From NCBI GenBank assembly GCA_028276475.1, contig JAPYWH010000012.1, positions 1-34,554 of the forward strand: DNA of 34,554 bases, given 5' to 3'. Both the position numbers and the translations under genes were made by a program. Below the pieces are notes generated by a model, which was not told the DNA's origin, ran no database searches, and saw nothing but the letters and a program-made list of their open reading frames with translations. This document shows positions 22,478-31,645 of this stretch, piece by piece. Numbering within the stretch: position 1 is the first letter of the stretch; the number at the start of each line of letters is the position of its first letter. The stretch comes from Thermocrinis sp. GTDB taxonomy: Bacteria; Aquificota; Aquificia; Aquificales; Aquificaceae.

Positions 22478-23703
22478 GCCCTAACCAAAATTTTCTCTTT
22501 GAAGTCCGAAAGGGTCGGCTTGATCTTTATAGTTTCCTTTAGATGACCTTCCAAGACCTCCAAGGTTTTGTAGCCATTGCCGGTGATGTATGCTACCACC
22601 ACCTCATCCTCTTTGAAGGCACCCCTTTCTGCCAACTTTTTGAGGACTGCGATGGTAGTTCCTCCTGCGGTTTCGGTGAAGATGCCCTCCGTTTCCGCCA
22701 GCAGTTTAATGCCTTCTATGATCTCTTCGTCTGTGGCAGTTTCCCAATCTCCCCTGCTTTCTTTGGTAACTTGAAGGGCATAGATGCCGTCCGCCGGGTT
22801 GCCTATGGCTATGGACTTGGCTATGGTGTTGGGCTTCACGGGTTTTATGTAGTCCCTACCTTCCCTCCAAGCTTGGGCAATGGGACTGCAACCTTCCGCC
22901 TGGGCACCATACACCCTGGTGTTCATTTCATCTATTAGACCCACGAGCTTTAACTCCTTCAGTCCTTTCCATATTTTTGTTACTAAAGAGCCAGATGCAG
23001 CAGGAGCAACTACCGCATCCGGCGCCCTCCAACCCAGCTGTTCTACCACCTCAAAGGCAAGGGTCTTGGAACCCTCCGCATAGTATGGTCTTATGTTTAT
23101 GTTGACAAAAGCCCAGTATAGCTCGTTGGCGATCTCAGAACACAGCCTATTCACATCGTCGTAGTTGCCCTCCACCGCTACCACCGTGGGAGAGAAAACC
23201 AAGCTACCATAGATCTTTTGAGACTCAAGGTTTGCAGGTATGAACACAAAACAATTTAGTCCAGCTTGGGCACAGTGCGCCGCCACCGAGTTGGCAAGGT
23301 TGCCCGTAGACGCACACGCTGCGGTGTCAAAGCCGAACTCCACCGCCTTTGAAAGGGCAACGGAGACCACCCTGTCTTTGAAGGAAAGGGTGGGATGGTT
23401 CACCGAGTCATCCTTTATGTAGAGGTTCTTAAGACCGAGGGCTTTACCTAAATTTTCAGCCTTCTTCAAAGGTGTGTATCCTGCAGTAAGCCCTACCTTT
23501 GGCTCCTCCACGGGCAAAAGGTCTATGTATCTCCAAAGGCTCTTTGGTCCTCTTTCTATCTTCTCCCTGGAGATGTTCTTCTTTATCTCCTCGTAATCAT
23601 AAACCACCTCCGAGGGTCCAAAGCAAAACTCACACACATGGATAGGTTCAGCAGGATACTCCTTTCCACACTCTCTGCACTTCAAACCCTTCACCTTTGC
23701 CAT
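22474..23703 (-). CDS. thrC: Threonine synthase
   Basis: This 409-residue PLP enzyme converts O-phosphohomoserine to threonine. An N-terminal zinc ribbon (Cys9, Cys12, Cys24, Cys27) precedes the fold. TAGYTPL, the PLP lysine Lys109 in HPTLSFKDR, ASTGNLANS and the glycine-rich APAASGSLVTKIWKG are all present, with ETAGGTTIAVL near the C-terminus. It is the short class of threonine synthase common in archaea and thermophiles. It lies 9 bases after the SDH-protease gene and overlaps the thioredoxin-like gene. Confidence 0.95.
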   Translation of the reverse strand: MAKVKGLKCRECGKEYPAEPIHVCEFCFGPSEVVYDYEEIKKNISREKIERGPKSLWRYIDLLPVEEPKVGLTAGYTPLKKAENLGKALGLKNLYIKDDSVNHPTLSFKDRVVSVALSKAVEFGFDTAACASTGNLANSVAAHCAQAGLNCFVFIPANLESQKIYGSLVFSPTVVAVEGNYDDVNRLCSEIANELYWAFVNINIRPYYAEGSKTLAFEVVEQLGWRAPDAVVAPAASGSLVTKIWKGLKELKLVGLIDEMNTRVYGAQAEGCSPIAQAWREGRDYIKPVKPNTIAKSIAIGNPADGIYALQVTKESRGDWETATDEEIIEGIKLLAETEGIFTETAGGTTIAVLKKLAERGAFKEDEVVVAYITGNGYKTLEVLEGHLKETIKIKPTLSDFKEKILVRA

Positions 23704-23712
23704 GGGATAAAA

Positions 23713-24573
23713 TTATAACTTCTTTTCCGTTCTGTAGGGCACGGGTATATACTGCACAGAAGGCACCTGAGCACCCATGGGCTGAGGGTAAAGCTCCATC
23801 AGTTGATAAACCTCTTCTGGCACTTCGGTAGATACATTCAAGCCAAGTTCTTTCAGTTTATCAACCCCTAGGGGAAAATCGTGGGTGTATTTGCCGGTGG
23901 CAAGCTCTTGGGCTATAGCCTTAGCCTTTTCCTCTTCCATACCATTTTCCATCAAGAGCCAAACCACATAATTCACCATCTGATCTATTGCCTTTTGGGC
24001 TACATCTGCCATTATCAATGTATGGTCTTCTATGTCTTTTAGCTCCTTCTTCTCCAAAACCTTCAGTATGGACGCAGCGGGTATGCCCTGCAGTTGTGGG
24101 TCCACTGGACCGAGCACCGCGTTGGGGTCCATTATAATTTCGTCCGCTGCGAGGGCTATTAAAGTGCCACCAGACATGGCATAGTGGGGAACTATTACCC
24201 TCACGGGACCTTTGTGCCTGACGAGGGCGTTGGCGATCTGGGTGGATGCAAGGGCTAAACCTCCGGGCGTGTGAATGATAAGGTCTATGGGCATATCTGG
24301 TGGTGTAAGCCTTATAGCCCTTAGAACTTGCTCTGAGTCCTCAATGTTTATGTATCTTATGAAAGGTATTCCAAAAAATCCTACGCTCTCTTGTCGGTGT
24401 ATGAGGGTTATCACCCTGCTTTTTCTCTTCTCCTCAAGGGTGGAGATGAGGGCTTCCCTTGCCTTGTTAAGGCTGTACCTGCGTAGTGCGGGCATCAAGA
24501 AGAGGAAAAGGAATATGAACCAAAAGATAAGGCTCAGAAGGCTGTATATGGGGTTAATTACACCCGGCTCCAT
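23713..24573 (-). CDS. SDH-type membrane serine protease (ClpP/crotonase fold)
   Basis: This 286-residue protein has one N-terminal transmembrane helix (about 11-30) and a ClpP/SppA-like domain. IIHTPGG (99-105) gives the oxyanion loop, Ser134 in YAMSGGT is the likely nucleophile, and DPNAVLGPVDPQL follows. This is the serine dehydrogenase proteinase (SDH/DUF114) family found in archaea and thermophiles. A role in membrane protein turnover is inferred. The ATG at 24573 has no Shine-Dalgarno and faces the divergent pel promoter. It is the first gene of the minus-strand group with thrC. Confidence 0.86.
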   Translation of the reverse strand: MEPGVINPIYSLLSLIFWFIFLFLFLMPALRRYSLNKAREALISTLEEKRKSRVITLIHRQESVGFFGIPFIRYINIEDSEQVLRAIRLTPPDMPIDLIIHTPGGLALASTQIANALVRHKGPVRVIVPHYAMSGGTLIALAADEIIMDPNAVLGPVDPQLQGIPAASILKVLEKKELKDIEDHTLIMADVAQKAIDQMVNYVVWLLMENGMEEEKAKAIAQELATGKYTHDFPLGVDKLKELGLNVSTEVPEEVYQLMELYPQPMGAQVPSVQYIPVPYRTEKKL

Positions 24574-24582
24574 ACTATAATC

Positions 24583-24610
24583 TTAACATATAACATCCCT
24601 GGAGTATAAT
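24583..24610 (+). promoter_or_regulatory. Sigma-70-type promoter of the pel operon
   Basis: TTAACA (24583-24588, five of six to consensus) and TATAAT (24605-24610) are 16 bases apart. The -10 lies 42 bases before the chosen pelB ATG. No operator-like dyad is evident around it. Confidence 0.7.
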
Positions 24611-24652
24611 GTGTTTGTTAATATTATAGTAAAGTATAACAAAAAGGATGGG

Positions 24653-27472
24653 ATGAATACTTATAAGCTTGCAGGAAAGATAGCGCAAGATAAGTTAATT
24701 ATCGTGCTTTCCCTTTTACCCTCAGCGATCCTTTTTGCTAAAGAAAAAAGCCCAAAAGATAAGCTTGTTGAACAAAGTTTTGTAAACCTAAACCCAACTT
24801 ACCAAAGAGGTGCTCCATACAAAACAGAGGAAAAATACTACCAGCTTTTAGTTCAGAGCTTTTTGGGTGCCAACGACCTACAAAACGCCCTAAGGGTGCT
24901 TGAGGATGCGGTTAAAAGATTTCCACAAAATCCCAAATGGTGGGAGCTATACGGACAGGTGCTAATTTGGAACAATATGGGAGCCAAAGCGGGAGAAGTT
25001 TTTTACGAAGGTTACAAAAACACAAAAAACAAAGAACTTGCCAAAAAAGCCTTTGAAATCTCCCTCGCCTTTAACAGGATAGATATTGCCAAGGAACTTA
25101 TGGAAGTAGTTTCCGTTCCTCCCAATGTAAAGGTCTATATCTACGACCAATTGGGAGATGTGGAAGGACTTTTAAAGTTTTCATACACTCTAAAAACCAA
25201 AGACATGCTTTTAATGAGGGCACAAATACTCAATGCGTTGGGAAGAAAAAGAGAGGCAGAAGAAACTATTGATGAATATATAAAACTATATGGAAAGGAT
25301 GAAAAAAGCGTGCTACTTCTGGCAAACATCTATTATTCGGGCAGGAAGTTTGAACAAGCCTTAAAGGTTTTAAAGGACTTTTTGCCAAGTGTCAAAGAGG
25401 ATAATGTGGAATTTTACAGAACCCTCAGCGACCTTGCTTGGATGCTCCAAGATTACGACGCCACAGCTTTAGCTTCCGAACAGTTAATTAGCCTTTCCAA
25501 GGGTGAGGTGGCGGATTACATCAGACTATCCGAAATATACTTTAGAAAGGGTTCAAAAAGGGCGGTTTTCCTTGCGCTGGAAGGCTACAAAAAGTTTGAG
25601 AATATAATACTTCTGAAAACCGCTTTTTACTATTCTTACGCTTTGGGATTATACGATCAAACCGTTGCCATCTTTAAAGACCACAGAGACAAGCTACAAG
25701 ATGACGTAAATACCGTGTTTTCCTATTTGCTTGCTCTACAACAGCTTGGTAAAAAGGAAGAAGCCCTTGAAGAGTTAGAAAAAATTTTGGCAAAGGCTAA
25801 AACTCCCGAGCTTGTCTCCTTTTACATCTACTCCCTGGTGGAAGCCCAACGGGTGGATGAGCTAAAAAGGGTTCTAAAGGAATACGAAACATACACAAAG
25901 AACCCTTTGGTAGCCCAAGCCTATGCGGTAGCGTATATATCCCTACAGCAGGGTCAAACCGCCCTCAGCTATTACAAACTATCTGGTTCCCAGGATCCAT
26001 TACTCTATGCAGACATTATTAACGTGATGGGTATGGAGGAGGAAGCCAAAGCTATAAAGCTAAAAGCATACAGAGGGCTAAAAAGTGGTGGAGTGCCTTG
26101 GGATGATCTGGAGAAATTGAGGTTATACCTCTCTTTGGCTATGGAGTTTGAAAATCCAGAGGTCTTTGAAAGAAAACTCCAAAGGGCAAAGGAAGTTCTT
26201 TCTGACGCAGTTTGGAAAGATATATACTTTGCCTATCTCTTTTCAAAAGAGCAGAGGGAGAGGGCAATTCTACAGCAAAGGTTATACAAGTATCCACTAA
26301 AGCCTTGGATGTGGCTAAATTTAGCCCTTTGGCAGGACGATAGGTATCTGGCACTACAACTCTTAGAAAGTGATCCAGAAGCCCTTCCCATAAGGGACAG
26401 GGTGGAAGCTTTAAGGCGAGTAGGTCAGCCAAGGAGAGCCTTAGAGCTTGCCTTCAAGGGTCTGGAGGAAAACCCGTATGACTACCAACTTTACAAACAG
26501 TTCAGAGACTTGGCGGTGCAGGAATCAAACAGGGTAAGCTTGGAAGCATCCCATCAAAAGAGAGAAGCTTACGGACAGTTTGTTGAAAGACTGGAGGTAG
26601 AAACTAAATTGGGAGACACCAACTACTCCGTTGGGTTTAGGTCTTCCACCTTTCAACCCACATATAAAAAGGATCAAGCCATAAGACAAAAGGTAGGGGG
26701 TTATCAAGCAGAGATCTACCTACGCAGGCGGTTTGATAGGGGATACATTGGCTTTGGAATAGGACAGTTGGAAAGGCTCAGGTCGGTGATGAATTTCCGT
26801 CTCTTTGGAGAATCCTACCTATTTAGCGGATTATCGGCGGGCTTGGAGGTTGGATACAGACAGCCCAGCACAGAAAGCCTTTACCTTGAGCTTGGCGGTT
26901 TAAAAAACTACGCTAAGCTTAGCTTAACGTTTAATCCTTACAGTAGGCTTGGCTTTTACTCCAGCTTAGAGGTCAATGAGTTTTACTCGCAGGATATAAA
27001 AAGGTTGGGAACGGGCTTTTTTGCATACAATCAAGCCCAATACAAGCTAAAAGCTGGCTACCCTGACTACGCATTAAGGGCATTCCTTAGCTACGGCAAT
27101 TACAGGGAAAAGGCGGGTAGCGAGGGAGTTATAGAGCAACTTTCTCCTTTTACCACTTTTAGGGTGCTACCGGAGAACTACTACGCGGTCGGTCTGGGAT
27201 TTTCCTTTGGCTTTGAACACAAAGACTCATACACACGCTTTTGGAGACCCTTTTTTGATGCAAGCTTAGCTTACAATTCCCTTGGCAGTTTGGGTATATC
27301 CACAGAAGTAGGTTTGGGTGGTGCGGTTTTTGGAAGAGACAATTTCTCTGTGGGACTATCCTTCAGTAAGAATACGGGTGGGACAAAGGAAACTGTAATA
27401 GGTCCCTATCTTATCTACAGATACTACTTTATTCACACTCCAAAGCTAAGAAAAGTAGAGGAGAGTAGATAA
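24653..27472 (+). CDS. pelB: PelB-like outer-membrane TPR/porin for Pel polysaccharide export
   Basis: The protein has 939 residues. A signal peptide (LIIVLSLLPSAILFA) is followed by about 570 residues of helical TPR-like repeats (for example ALRVLEDAVKRFPQNPKWWELYGQ and EALEELEKILAKAKTPEL). The last 300 residues alternate polar and aromatic residues as in an outer-membrane beta-barrel. PelB has this exact design: the periplasmic TPRs bind PelA and guide polymer to the barrel. It is shorter than the Pseudomonas protein (about 1,190). Sequence similarity is not obvious, so the name rests on architecture and the pelC-G neighbours. ATG 24653 is chosen over GTG 24611 because it gives a proper signal peptide. 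Confidence 0.85.
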   Translation: MNTYKLAGKIAQDKLIIVLSLLPSAILFAKEKSPKDKLVEQSFVNLNPTYQRGAPYKTEEKYYQLLVQSFLGANDLQNALRVLEDAVKRFPQNPKWWELYGQVLIWNNMGAKAGEVFYEGYKNTKNKELAKKAFEISLAFNRIDIAKELMEVVSVPPNVKVYIYDQLGDVEGLLKFSYTLKTKDMLLMRAQILNALGRKREAEETIDEYIKLYGKDEKSVLLLANIYYSGRKFEQALKVLKDFLPSVKEDNVEFYRTLSDLAWMLQDYDATALASEQLISLSKGEVADYIRLSEIYFRKGSKRAVFLALEGYKKFENIILLKTAFYYSYALGLYDQTVAIFKDHRDKLQDDVNTVFSYLLALQQLGKKEEALEELEKILAKAKTPELVSFYIYSLVEAQRVDELKRVLKEYETYTKNPLVAQAYAVAYISLQQGQTALSYYKLSGSQDPLLYADIINVMGMEEEAKAIKLKAYRGLKSGGVPWDDLEKLRLYLSLAMEFENPEVFERKLQRAKEVLSDAVWKDIYFAYLFSKEQRERAILQQRLYKYPLKPWMWLNLALWQDDRYLALQLLESDPEALPIRDRVEALRRVGQPRRALELAFKGLEENPYDYQLYKQFRDLAVQESNRVSLEASHQKREAYGQFVERLEVETKLGDTNYSVGFRSSTFQPTYKKDQAIRQKVGGYQAEIYLRRRFDRGYIGFGIGQLERLRSVMNFRLFGESYLFSGLSAGLEVGYRQPSTESLYLELGGLKNYAKLSLTFNPYSRLGFYSSLEVNEFYSQDIKRLGTGFFAYNQAQYKLKAGYPDYALRAFLSYGNYREKAGSEGVIEQLSPFTTFRVLPENYYAVGLGFSFGFEHKDSYTRFWRPFFDASLAYNSLGSLGISTEVGLGGAVFGRDNFSVGLSFSKNTGGTKETVIGPYLIYRYYFIHTPKLRKVEESR

Positions 27473-27528
27473 TGAGCAAACATTCTTCTTTTCAAAGAGA
27501 AGTTTTAAACTGTAAAAGGAGGTGAAAG

Positions 27529-28014
27529 ATGAAAAGGGTATATTTTGCAGTCTTGGTTCTCTTCCTGATTGTAGGCTGTGCACGGGTTGTAAATCAAACG
27601 CCTACTCTCCCTATAAAGGGAGAGCCCTATGCGGTGCTACCCTTTGAAAACTACACAGAGACACCCTATGCAGGTTACAGGGTTGCATCCATTTTAGAGG
27701 GAGTGCTTGCAAGCAAGGGCTACAACCTGATCCCAAGGGTTTGGTCCATAAAGGAAAGGGAACTTGCAGGAGAGGAGATTGAAAAGTTAAAGGAAAGTGC
27801 AGTAAAGAACGGGGCAAAATACGTAGTGTATGGTTCCGTCAATGAGTTCAGATACAAAACAGGCTTGGACGGCGAGCCGGCGGTAAGTATAACCATCTTT
27901 GTCTATGATGCAAAAGAAAACAAAGTTGTTAAAAATGTTGCGGTATCGGGTAGTGGTTGGGTGCATGAATCATTGGGAACACTCGCCCAAAAGCTTTTAA
28001 ACCGAGCTTTCTGA
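27529..28014 (+). CDS. pelC: PelC-like outer-membrane lipoprotein
   Basis: This 161-residue lipoprotein has signal and lipobox LFLIVGC. The mature part reads YAVLPFENYTETPYAGYRVASILEGVLASKGY, then KNGAKYVVYGSVNEFRYK and VSITIFVYDAKENKVVKN, a CsgG/TolB-N-like alpha/beta fold as in PelC. PelC forms a dodecameric ring under PelB that funnels the cationic polymer to the barrel. It has a strong AAAAGGAGGTG before the ATG, so it may be made in excess, as a ring subunit should be. It overlaps pelD by one base (TGATG). Confidence 0.85.
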   Translation: MKRVYFAVLVLFLIVGCARVVNQTPTLPIKGEPYAVLPFENYTETPYAGYRVASILEGVLASKGYNLIPRVWSIKERELAGEEIEKLKESAVKNGAKYVVYGSVNEFRYKTGLDGEPAVSITIFVYDAKENKVVKNVAVSGSGWVHESLGTLAQKLLNRAF

Positions 28015-29186
28015 TGCAGGCTTTTAGGCTTGGTGAAAGAATAACGATTGAAAAGGTTATATTCGTAGAAATTTTTCTATTAATCGCTTCTTTATTAGCT
28101 TTGGGTTGGTATTTCAACCGAGAAGACCCACTCTTTATAAAAAGTAGATATGACTTAATAAACCTTCTAGTGGTTGCCCTTTCCCTTTACTATGGATACT
28201 CTGGAGCTATTGTGCTAATATCTTTGCTCTCCGCGGGATACTTTTTCTTTTACCAACCGTTTCCTTTAAACGATCTCTTGCAGAACCTCCTTTTTGCCCT
28301 TTTGTCTTCTGAGTTTAGATACATATGGGATAAAAAAATAAAGCTTGCACTTGCAGATAAAACCTACGCAGAACAGATGGCGGAGCTTTATCGAAGACAG
28401 CTATTTAGCTTAAAGTTTGAATACGACCTGCTGGAAAGACAGTTTGTGCTTTCTCCCTACAGCGTAAGGAATATTTTGGAAAGGTTTAAAGTTCCCTCTT
28501 CAAAGGCTTTCATGGAGCTGATATCAGACTTCTTTGGCGTTATATCCGCAGAGCTTTACAAGCACGAAGATGGAAAGCTCATTTCTTTGGAAAAGTTGGG
28601 TGGCGGTGTGAAGATAGATGAAGAAGACCCTTTGATACAGGAAGCCTTGGAGCTGAACACATCCTTTTATATTCCACCTAAAGACATACTGAGAAAGGCT
28701 ATTAGCGAGGAGCTTAGCTTTATAGCCCTTGTGGTGGCAGAATCTTACGCGGGCAAGTTTTTACTCGCAATAAAGGATATGGATTTCTTAAACATAAACG
28801 AGGAAGTGCTATCCTACATAATGGTTCTTTTGGAATATTACGGAGACAGCATAGCCTTTGAAGCTTCAGGTTTTTCGTGCACAAAGTTTTGCGATAGAGA
28901 GTTTGAACTGCAAGCTTACAGGATGCGATCGCTAAAAGAACGCCTCGGAATAGACTCCTTTGTGGTTGTTTTTGAGTGCCCTCCCGAAAGAAGGGAAGAA
29001 GTGGTTAAGCTAAGGAGTATGGTTAAAGGTTTGGACAGGGTTTGTATAAACGAAGACAAAGTGCTTGTCCTTTTACCTATAACGCCAAAGGAAGGAGTTG
29101 AAAGATTTTTGGAAAGGATAAGTAAAAACATGGACTTTGTGAAGGTAAAAGACATAAAACCCATTGAGGAGTTCTGCAATGTTTAG
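28014..29186 (+). CDS. pelD: PelD-like inner-membrane regulator (TM-GAF-degenerate GGDEF)
   Basis: This 390-residue protein has four transmembrane helices in the first 100 residues, a coiled linker (YAEQMAELYRRQLFSLKFEYDLLERQF), a GAF domain (about 150-285) and a short degenerate GGDEF domain (about 295-385). PelD in Pseudomonas binds c-di-GMP through an RxxD I-site and switches on polymerisation. Here no RxxD is present in the GGDEF part; Lys338-Gly-Leu-Asp341 occupies the expected place before the VLVLLP strand. The protein is about 65 residues shorter than the Pseudomonas one. It overlaps pelE by 8 bases. Confidence 0.85.
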   Translation: MQAFRLGERITIEKVIFVEIFLLIASLLALGWYFNREDPLFIKSRYDLINLLVVALSLYYGYSGAIVLISLLSAGYFFFYQPFPLNDLLQNLLFALLSSEFRYIWDKKIKLALADKTYAEQMAELYRRQLFSLKFEYDLLERQFVLSPYSVRNILERFKVPSSKAFMELISDFFGVISAELYKHEDGKLISLEKLGGGVKIDEEDPLIQEALELNTSFYIPPKDILRKAISEELSFIALVVAESYAGKFLLAIKDMDFLNINEEVLSYIMVLLEYYGDSIAFEASGFSCTKFCDREFELQAYRMRSLKERLGIDSFVVVFECPPERREEVVKLRSMVKGLDRVCINEDKVLVLLPITPKEGVERFLERISKNMDFVKVKDIKPIEEFCNV

Positions 29187-30147
29187 TGATTATATAAAAT
29201 TGCTACTCGTTATATTGTTAGAAACGACAGGATCGTATACACTGATGCGATATTCAGCTGTGTTTGGATTTACAAACTATCTGTTTTCTCACTTTATTGC
29301 GTCACTCTTGCTTGCCACAATGGTGGCTGGGGTTTTAAAAATCTTTTATAAATACCCTTACAGATATGCTTTAATCCTTAGCTTTTCTATCTTTTTCTTC
29401 CTCGGACCCTTTGCAGTTTTGTTTGGTGTGGTAAGTGTTTTGATCTATACAAAAATTTCAAAGGTACCAGCTCCTGTAAAAGAGGTCAATTACGAGATAG
29501 TCTTTAGTGTTAGGGTTCTTGCGGAAGAAAGAAGGCTCGGAGAAGGAAGCTTAAGATTCGAAAAAGTGAGAGACTTAGAAAGCGTGGTGTATTTCACCAA
29601 GTTCTACCATCCTCTGACGGTAAGATTTTTTAAGGAACTTCTTTTTTCTGATAACGACGAACTAAGACTGCTTGCCAACAGTTATCTAAAAAACGCCGAA
29701 AAATACCTTCAGGAGCTAATATACGAATTAGAAAAAATTCTGGAAAGTCAGGAGCTAGGGAAGGATGTTAAATTTTTTGTGTGCAGGGCACTGGCATTTC
29801 TAAATTGGGACGTTTATTACTTAGGTTTTATGGAAGAAAAAATAGCAAAAAAGTACCTGGATAATGCTAAAGAGTACGTCATAAAAGCTTTAGAAATCAA
29901 AGAGGATCCCAGTCTTTATCTACTGATGGGAAGAATAGAGCTGAGTTCAGGAGATTATCAAAGGGCGTATGAACATTTCAAGAGGGCTTTGAATTTGGGT
30001 ATGGAACCCGTCAAGGTTTTACCTTACCTGTTGGAGGCTTTATACGAGCTCCGTAATTTCAAAGAACTGAAACAGTTTTCAGAAAAATACAGAGGAACCT
30101 ATTCAGTTAATCCCAAAAGAATGGCTCTGATCTCAGCATGGGTATAA
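29179..30147 (+). CDS. pelE: PelE-like inner-membrane TPR protein
   Basis: This 322-residue protein has two to three hydrophobic helices in the first 100 residues (LLLVILLETTG, IASLLLATMVAGVLKIF, FFLGPFAVLFGVVSVLIY). A cytoplasmic helical domain follows, with a recognisable TPR unit near the end (PSLYLLMGRIELSSGDYQRAYEHFKRAL). PelE is thought to scaffold PelD, PelF and PelG. The ATG at 29179 follows GAGGAG; a TTG at 29164 is inside pelD and rejected. Base composition looks more AT-rich by eye than the housekeeping genes. It overlaps pelF by 10 bases. Confidence 0.85.
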   Translation: MFSDYIKLLLVILLETTGSYTLMRYSAVFGFTNYLFSHFIASLLLATMVAGVLKIFYKYPYRYALILSFSIFFFLGPFAVLFGVVSVLIYTKISKVPAPVKEVNYEIVFSVRVLAEERRLGEGSLRFEKVRDLESVVYFTKFYHPLTVRFFKELLFSDNDELRLLANSYLKNAEKYLQELIYELEKILESQELGKDVKFFVCRALAFLNWDVYYLGFMEEKIAKKYLDNAKEYVIKALEIKEDPSLYLLMGRIELSSGDYQRAYEHFKRALNLGMEPVKVLPYLLEALYELRNFKELKQFSEKYRGTYSVNPKRMALISAWV

Positions 30148-31643
30148 AGCTCGTAGATAAACAAACTAATATAGATGTGCTCTTTATAGCGGAGGGAACC
30201 TATCCCTTTATAAAGGGAGGAGTATCCACTTGGATCCATCAAATAATCACCGGTATGAGAGACCTAAACTTTGGAGTGCTCTTTCTTGGCTCAAGACCCG
30301 AAGATTACAAAGGTGTTGGCTACGAGCTCCCGGACAACCTGGTCTATCTTGAGGCTGTGTATATGTTTTCAGAGGAGGAAAATGTTCAAACAAAAAAAGC
30401 CAAAAGGGAAAGTGAAAGGGTAAAACTTCTAAAGATATTTCTTGACGACAAAGCCTTCGAAGAGCATTGGCAGGAGATTGTTAGCTTTTCTTACTTTAAT
30501 GAAGTTTCTTACGAGGACTTTTTGTATAGCAAAAGCTCTTGGGAGCTAATGGAAGAACTCTACGAAGAGTTGGAAATTGATGTTCCCTTTGTGGATTACT
30601 TTTGGACTATGAGAAACCTTTTTGCACCTCTGTTTGTGGTGGCAAAACTTGGGATGAGCCTGGACAAAAAAGAAATAGGCTTAATTCACAGTCCATCAAC
30701 GGGTTATGCGGGCTTTTTGGGTAGTCTGATGAGTAGAGAATATAAAATACCCTTTGTCCTTACGGAACATGGGATCTACACAAAGGAGAGAAAGATAGAC
30801 ATTCTAAACGCAAAGTGGATAGGAGTTCAATACAGGTACCTATCCAAGAAATACGACATAGACACCCTCAGAAAGCTTTGGATAAAGATGTTCGTAAATC
30901 TTGGGAAAATATCATATTACACCGCTGTGGAAGTTTTTTCACTATTTGAAGATGCAAGAAAACAGCAGATAGGCTGGGGCTGTCCGCCTGAAAAGACAAG
31001 GGTTATACCAAACGGCGTGGATGTGGATAGACTTTCAAAGCTTTTAGAAAAAAGACCAAAGGAAATTCCGAAGGTGGTTTCTCTGATAGGAAGGGTTGTA
31101 GCCATAAAAGATATAAAAACCTTTATAAGGGCTATGAGTCTGCTGTGCCAACAGCTACCCGAGGCGGAGGGTTGGGTGGTGGGTCCCGAGGACGAGGAGC
31201 CCGAATATGCCCAAGAGTGCCGAGAGCTTACCAAAATACTTGGAGTTGAGGATAGGGTAAAATTCTTAGGCTTTCAAAAGATAGTTGATATTCTGCCCAA
31301 AACGGGGGTATTTACACTGACCTCCATAAGCGAGGGTATGCCTATGACGGTTTTGGAAGCTATGGCAAGCGGTGTGCCCTGTGTCACTACTGATGTTGGT
31401 TCCTGTAAGCAACTTATCTACGGAGGGCTGAGTCAAGAAGACATAGAAATAGGTAAGGCGGGAGAGGTGGTTCCCGTGGGTGATTCAATAGGGCTTGCAA
31501 AGGCATACTACGAACTTTTGACTAACGAAGAAATTTGGAAAAACTGTCAAAGGGCTGGGCTTGAGAGGGTCCAAAGGTTTTACCGCTTTGACAAATTTAT
31601 AGAAAACTACAGAAGTGTGTATAAAAATTATTTAGGAAAATAG
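30138..31643 (+). CDS. pelF: PelF-like family 4 glycosyltransferase (Pel polymerase)
   Basis: This 501-residue cytosolic GT4 enzyme extends the Pel chain. The N-terminus IAEGTYPFIKGGVSTWIHQII is typical of PelF. A Rossmann C-domain has PEKTRVIPNGVDVDRL, VVSLIGRVVAIKDIKTFIRA and the EX7E motif Glu399/Glu407 in SEGMPMTVLEAMASG, all retained. Length matches the family. It is the most strongly conserved gene of the locus and confirms its identity. It is followed two bases later by pelG, and PelD, PelE and PelG would tether it to the membrane. Confidence 0.94.
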   Translation: MGIKLVDKQTNIDVLFIAEGTYPFIKGGVSTWIHQIITGMRDLNFGVLFLGSRPEDYKGVGYELPDNLVYLEAVYMFSEEENVQTKKAKRESERVKLLKIFLDDKAFEEHWQEIVSFSYFNEVSYEDFLYSKSSWELMEELYEELEIDVPFVDYFWTMRNLFAPLFVVAKLGMSLDKKEIGLIHSPSTGYAGFLGSLMSREYKIPFVLTEHGIYTKERKIDILNAKWIGVQYRYLSKKYDIDTLRKLWIKMFVNLGKISYYTAVEVFSLFEDARKQQIGWGCPPEKTRVIPNGVDVDRLSKLLEKRPKEIPKVVSLIGRVVAIKDIKTFIRAMSLLCQQLPEAEGWVVGPEDEEPEYAQECRELTKILGVEDRVKFLGFQKIVDILPKTGVFTLTSISEGMPMTVLEAMASGVPCVTTDVGSCKQLIYGGLSQEDIEIGKAGEVVPVGDSIGLAKAYYELLTNEEIWKNCQRAGLERVQRFYRFDKFIENYRSVYKNYLGK

Positions 31644-31645
31644 CC

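Noticed and set aside
24611-24652. GTG start for pelB
   Set aside because: It begins directly at the -10 box and places charged residues before the signal peptide; ATG 24653 gives a normal signal sequence.
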